Assembly: GCA_026120185.1 (NCBI GenBank)
Contig: JANUWF010002208.1
Coordinates: forward strand, 2,666,001 to 2,730,000
Direction: 5' to 3'
Source of the DNA: Voacanga thouarsii
Lineage: Eukaryota; Streptophyta; Magnoliopsida; Gentianales; Apocynaceae
DNA length: 64,000 nt
Every line of letters starts with the position of its first letter. The stretch's first letter is position 1. The notes under the pieces are model-generated. The model was not told where the DNA came from and did not search any database. It saw nothing but the letters and a program-made list of their open reading frames with translations. Below, piece by piece: positions 60,297 to 64,000 of this stretch. Position numbers and translations under genes: made by a program.

Positions 60297-63141
60297 GCTG
60301 CAACGTCATTTTTTAAAAGGATTCTTATTCTATCATGGATAGCTCAAATCTTGAAACAATCTTTGTTTCCAACCGTGTTAGAAATGTGTATGTATTCTAT
60401 CTAAATAACCTTATAGCTCATGATATTAGATGCCTTTCCGTACATGACAATGATGGTTATCTTTAGCATAGAAGATTAGGTCATTTATCTTTTGATTTGC
60501 TAAATAAACTATTCTCAAAAAAGCTTGTTAAGGGATTGCCCAAAATAAAGTTTGATAAAAGCAAAATTTGTGATGTATGCCAATTTGGAAAACAAATCAA
60601 AACTTCCGTTAAACCCAAGAAAATTATTTCAACCTCAAAACCTCTTGAACTAATTCATATGGATTTGTTTGGACTAATGAGGACTGTTAGTCTTGCGGTA
60701 AAAAGTATGCATATATGCTATTTGATGATTTTTCTAGATTTACTTGAACTTTATTTCTTGGACAAAAGGACAAAGCCTTTTCTGAAATTTTGAAACTGAT
60801 CAAACGCGTCCAAAACTCTATTGGATACAAACTGATTTCTATTAGAAGTGATAATGGTAAAGAATTTCGCAACAATGAATTTACACACTTTTGTGATGAA
60901 AATGGAGTATTTCACAATTTCTCAACAGCCAAAACACCCCAACAAAATGGTGTTGTTGAGAGGAAAAATTGAACTTTGCAAGAAATGGTTATATTCATAC
61001 TTTGTGAAAACGCCATTCCAAAATACTTTTGGACTGAAGTTGTTAATACATCTTACTATATAGAAAACCAAGTTATACTGACACTGTTTTTTTAGAAAAA
61101 CACCTTTTGAACTTATGTTTGATAAAACTCCATCAATATTTTATTTTAAAGTGTTTGATTGCAAATGTTTTGTCCTTAATACCCGAGATAATCTTGAAAA
61201 ATTTGATAGCAAATCTGATGAGGCTATATTTCTTGGATACTCTTCTAATAAAAAGGCATATAGAGTATACAATAAAAGAACTCTATGTGTGGAAGAATCC
61301 GTACATGTTGTGTTTGATGAATCTAATATTTATACTCCAATAAAAGATAATGATGATGTAGGAGGTTCAAAAGAAGTAAGAAAAGACCAACTCAAAGCTC
61401 CACCATTAGATACTCATGCAAAAGAAGAAGAAATTGAAGAACAACAAACTGAATAAGGAAAGCAACAAACTGAATATTCTACGGATAATAAATTACTAAA
61501 GGATTGAAAATACAAAACAGGTCATCCCAAAGAATAAATCATTGGTGATCCAAGCTATGAAGTTAAAACTAGACGGTATTTCATTGATAACTTTGTTCTT
61601 CTCTCAAATATAGAACCTAACTGTATTGATGTAGCACTGCATGATGAATTTTGGATTATTTCTATGCAAGAAGAATTAAATTAATTTGAAAGAAATCAAA
61701 TTTGGAAACTTGTTCCTAGACTACTTGATCGTCCAGTTATTGGTACCAAGTGGGTATTTAAAAATAAACTTGATGAAAATGGAGCTGTGATTAGAAATAA
61801 AGCTAGATTGGTCACCCAAGGATTCAATCAAGAAGAGGGCATTGATTATGATGAGACATTTGCTCCCGTTGCTAGACTAGAATCTATAAGAATGATTCTT
61901 ACTTTTGCTTACCTTAAAAAATTTCATACTCTATCAAATGGATGTTAAAAGTGCATTCCTAAATTGTTTTATTGAGGAGAAATGATATGTTGAACAACCT
62001 CTTAGTTTTATTCATGAGCACTTTCCAAATCATGTTTTCAAACTTTCTAAGGCTCTTTATGGGTTAAAACAAGCTCCATGAGCTTGGTATGGGAGGCTTA
62101 GTGAATTCTTGATTTCAAAAGGTTTTTCAAGAGGCTTGATCGATATCACTTTGTTCATTAAATCTGATAAATTCGATGATCTACTTATTGTTCAAATTTA
62201 TATAGATGATATCATTTTTTTGTGCTACTAATGACATTTTGTGCAAGATGTTTGCTAAGACAATACAACAAGAATTAAAAATGAGCATGATGAGAGAACT
62301 AAACTTCTTCCTTGGGCTGTAAATTAAGCAAACCAAGGATGAAATCATTATAAATCAAGCTAAGTATACCAAGAAGTTGCTCAAAATGTTTAGTATGACT
62401 GAAGCCAAAGAAATCTACACACCTATGAGTGCTTCTATAAAACTTGACCAAGATGAAAAATGTAAGAAGATAGATGAACATAAGTATAGAAATATGATTG
62501 GAAACTTACTCTATCTTACTGCTAGCTGGCCTGACATTATGTTTTCAGTATGTCTTTATACCCGTTTTCAATCATGTCCAAAGAAATCGCACATATGTGT
62601 AGTAAAATGTATATTTAGATATCTAATCAGCACATATGATTATGGCTTATGGTATCCTCACATTAATACATTTGATCTGATAGAATATACTGATGCAGAT
62701 TATGCGAGTTGCAAAGTGGAAAGAAAAAGCACAAGTGGCCATTGCCAATTTCTTGGACACTCTCTAGTGTCATGGCACAGTAAAAAGTAAGCTTATGTAT
62801 CCTTATCCACAACCGAGGCCGAATATATTGCAGCCGGCAGTTGTTGCACACAAATTTTGTGGATGAAAAATACATTTCTTGATTTTAGTTTTAACTTTAA
62901 TTGCGTACCTATATTATGTAACAATACAAGTGCTATCAATCTAACAAAAAATCATATTCAACACTCTAGGACAAAGTATATAGAAGTTAAACATCATTTT
63001 ATCCATGATCATATGCTTAAAGGCGATGTGTATTATGAATATATTTCAACTGATGAACAACTTGCCGATATCTTTACAAAACATCTGGCCGAAGAAAGAT
63101 TCAACAATTTAAAAAGAGGTTGGGGAATTACAAATATCACA
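60297..63141 (+). pseudogene. Copia pol: GAG-pre-integrase, integrase, RT and RNase H (dead)
   Basis: Domains run in Copia order. GAG-pre-integrase at about 60470-60670 (HRRLGHLSFDLLNK, CDVCQFGKQ). Integrase core with catalytic Asp in IHMDLFG (60655), Asp in IRSDNGKEF (60845) and Glu in VVERKN (60960). RT from about 61590 ([41 protein letters not shown]), ALYGLKQAP followed by a stop at 62050-62085, and an IYIDDI catalytic block at 62196-62215. A one-base insertion in a T run puts the reading out of frame straight after it. RNase H follows (TDADYASCKVERKSTSGHCQ, STTEAEYIAAGSCC, HIQHSRTKYIEVKHHF, DIFTKHLAEE), ending at the stop in 63142-63144. At least five stops and several frameshifts disable it. 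Motifs and the downstream tract point to the SIRE lineage. Protease is absent. Confidence 0.92.
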
Positions 63142-63404
63142 TAACTAACCTGGTTGCACAAGTTTTCTTTATTTTGCAGGATTACTGGAGATGATGTTTT
63201 TTGATGCAGTGTTTGTATCCAAAATGCACCAACAAAGTTTTTGGGCGCATTATTTGAGTCCAAAACCCATCTTCAAAACTCATTCCTAAAAAAGTTTTGT
63301 TTGGATGAATATTTCGATTTGGGTCGAAATCCAAAACAGAACTATTTTTTATACTTCATATTTCCTTTTTAAAAAACTACTTCTATATTTCAATTTTTTA
63401 ATTT

Positions 63405-63422
63405 AAAAAAGGGGGGGAGGGG
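63405..63422 (+). other. Polypurine tract
   Basis: AAAAAAGGGGGGGAGGGG, 260 bp after the pol stop. Such a tract primes plus-strand synthesis in LTR retrotransposons; the sequence after it does not match the 5' LTR, so it may be an internal tract of a SIRE-type element. Confidence 0.6.
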
Positions 63423-63631
63423 CTTGTGCTTTTCTTAATACAGTTTCTCTTAATCTCTGAGTTATGTTGTCTTTTCAATATGCTTTCTATCACAACTTTC
63501 TAGACATTCAAAGGACCTTCATATCATCTCTCTTCTAATCTCTGTAACTGACAATTATACACTCCATCTTCCAAAAACTCTCTGAGTTCTTCCTCTCCAA
63601 ACAACCGACAGTCAGAGCCCTAATATTCTCA

Positions 63632-64000
63632 ATGGTAAAAATAAAATCGACTACACAAAAACCCAAGAAGGTACAACAAATATCTCAAAAGACAAATAAG
63701 AAGGATTCAGCATTGAACAAAGCAAAATAAGTTTCACCAGAACCAAACTTTTCAGCATCACATTATGATTCCTCGAAATCTTCACTAAAATAACAGAGTT
63801 CTAGAAATCAAGTACTCCAATTTATTGATTCTAAGAGTGAATCTAATTACAATGACTGGATTTCTAGAAATAGAACTATTATTTTTGGGTATCGTGTTAA
63901 TCTATCGTCTTTTCTGAATCTCTCAAATGTGTTGGATATGTTTAAGTCTATTGGTTGGGGATGAACAAAATCGATGAAACGGAAGAAATCTGAGTGAATG
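63632..64000 (+). pseudogene. Possible env-like frame of the SIRE-type element (partial)
   Basis: An ATG at 63632 opens a Lys/Ser/Gln-rich frame (MVKIKSTTQKPKKVQQ) that meets a stop at about 63730. It continues with further stops through a block reading ESNYNDWISRNRTIIFGYRV and LNLSNVLDMFKSIGW. SIRE/Maximus Copia elements often carry an extra env-like frame after pol, with a comparable hydrophilic start and a motif ending in a GW pair. The frame is cut by the window end. Assignment is tentative. Confidence 0.4.

Overview
The window looks like a transposon-rich, probably pericentromeric or intergenic stretch of a flowering-plant (likely eudicot) nuclear genome. The sequence is strongly AT-rich. 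It has no intact long reading frame, no rRNA and no canonical tRNA gene, and it is full of plant transposable-element hallmarks: LTRs with TG...CA ends and 5-bp target-site duplications (TSDs), an initiator-Met tRNA primer-binding site, Copia and Ty3/gypsy pol motifs, hAT and FAR1/MULE transposase remnants, a CACTA end, and long microsatellites. I found no intact host gene. Every protein-coding trace is broken by stops, frameshifts or nested insertions.

Layout. 1-1274: right end of a CACTA element with palindromic 41-bp subterminal repeats. 1275-19175: a decayed element or gene region with a plant-mobile-domain (ULP1-type) fragment and inverted minisatellite arrays at its two sides. It has been hit by a solo LTR (3706-5397, TSD GTATG), a second solo LTR (8061-9548) and a very long solo LTR (11824-16573, TSD GAAAG). 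19176-21369: nothing recognised. 21370-25236: a FAR1/FHY3-type (MULE transposase-derived) pseudogene on the minus strand, split by another LTR. 27480-31254: a hAT transposase pseudogene containing a 1.78-kb Pack-MULE-like element that appears to carry an AT-hook (AHL) gene fragment.

31255-46312 is a stack of nested LTR elements. A minus-strand Ty3/gypsy element (Tat/Athila-like) enters the hAT gene. Its 3' LTR carries a solo LTR (32535-34368, TSD ATATG) and its RNase H domain is cut by a related LTR (37551). That LTR abuts another gypsy LTR (39142-46312), which itself contains two solo LTRs (39810-44063, TSD TTAAT; 44644-46148, TSD GTAAG). 46313-49695 holds low-complexity DNA and a decayed Copia gag/protease. 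49696-64000 is a SIRE-like Copia element: 5' LTR, primer-binding site, gag, integrase, RT, RNase H and the start of a possible env-like frame. It is interrupted in gag by a third copy of the ~4.25-kb solo LTR (51791-56037, TSD GAAAG). Its protease region is replaced by a 3.7-kb mosaic of two truncated LTRs around a gypsy 5' LTR-leader-gag fragment.

The genes do not work together as a pathway; the window records successive insertion, LTR-LTR recombination and decay. The most useful observations are six TE insertions with readable target duplications, one confirmed by an empty site elsewhere in the window; a tRNA-like A-box/B-box pair kept at the same place on the antisense strand of all three 4-kb LTRs; the Pack-MULE with an AHL-like capture; and the inverted minisatellite arrays around the 3-19 kb region. 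I saw no convincing evidence of an undescribed functional system.
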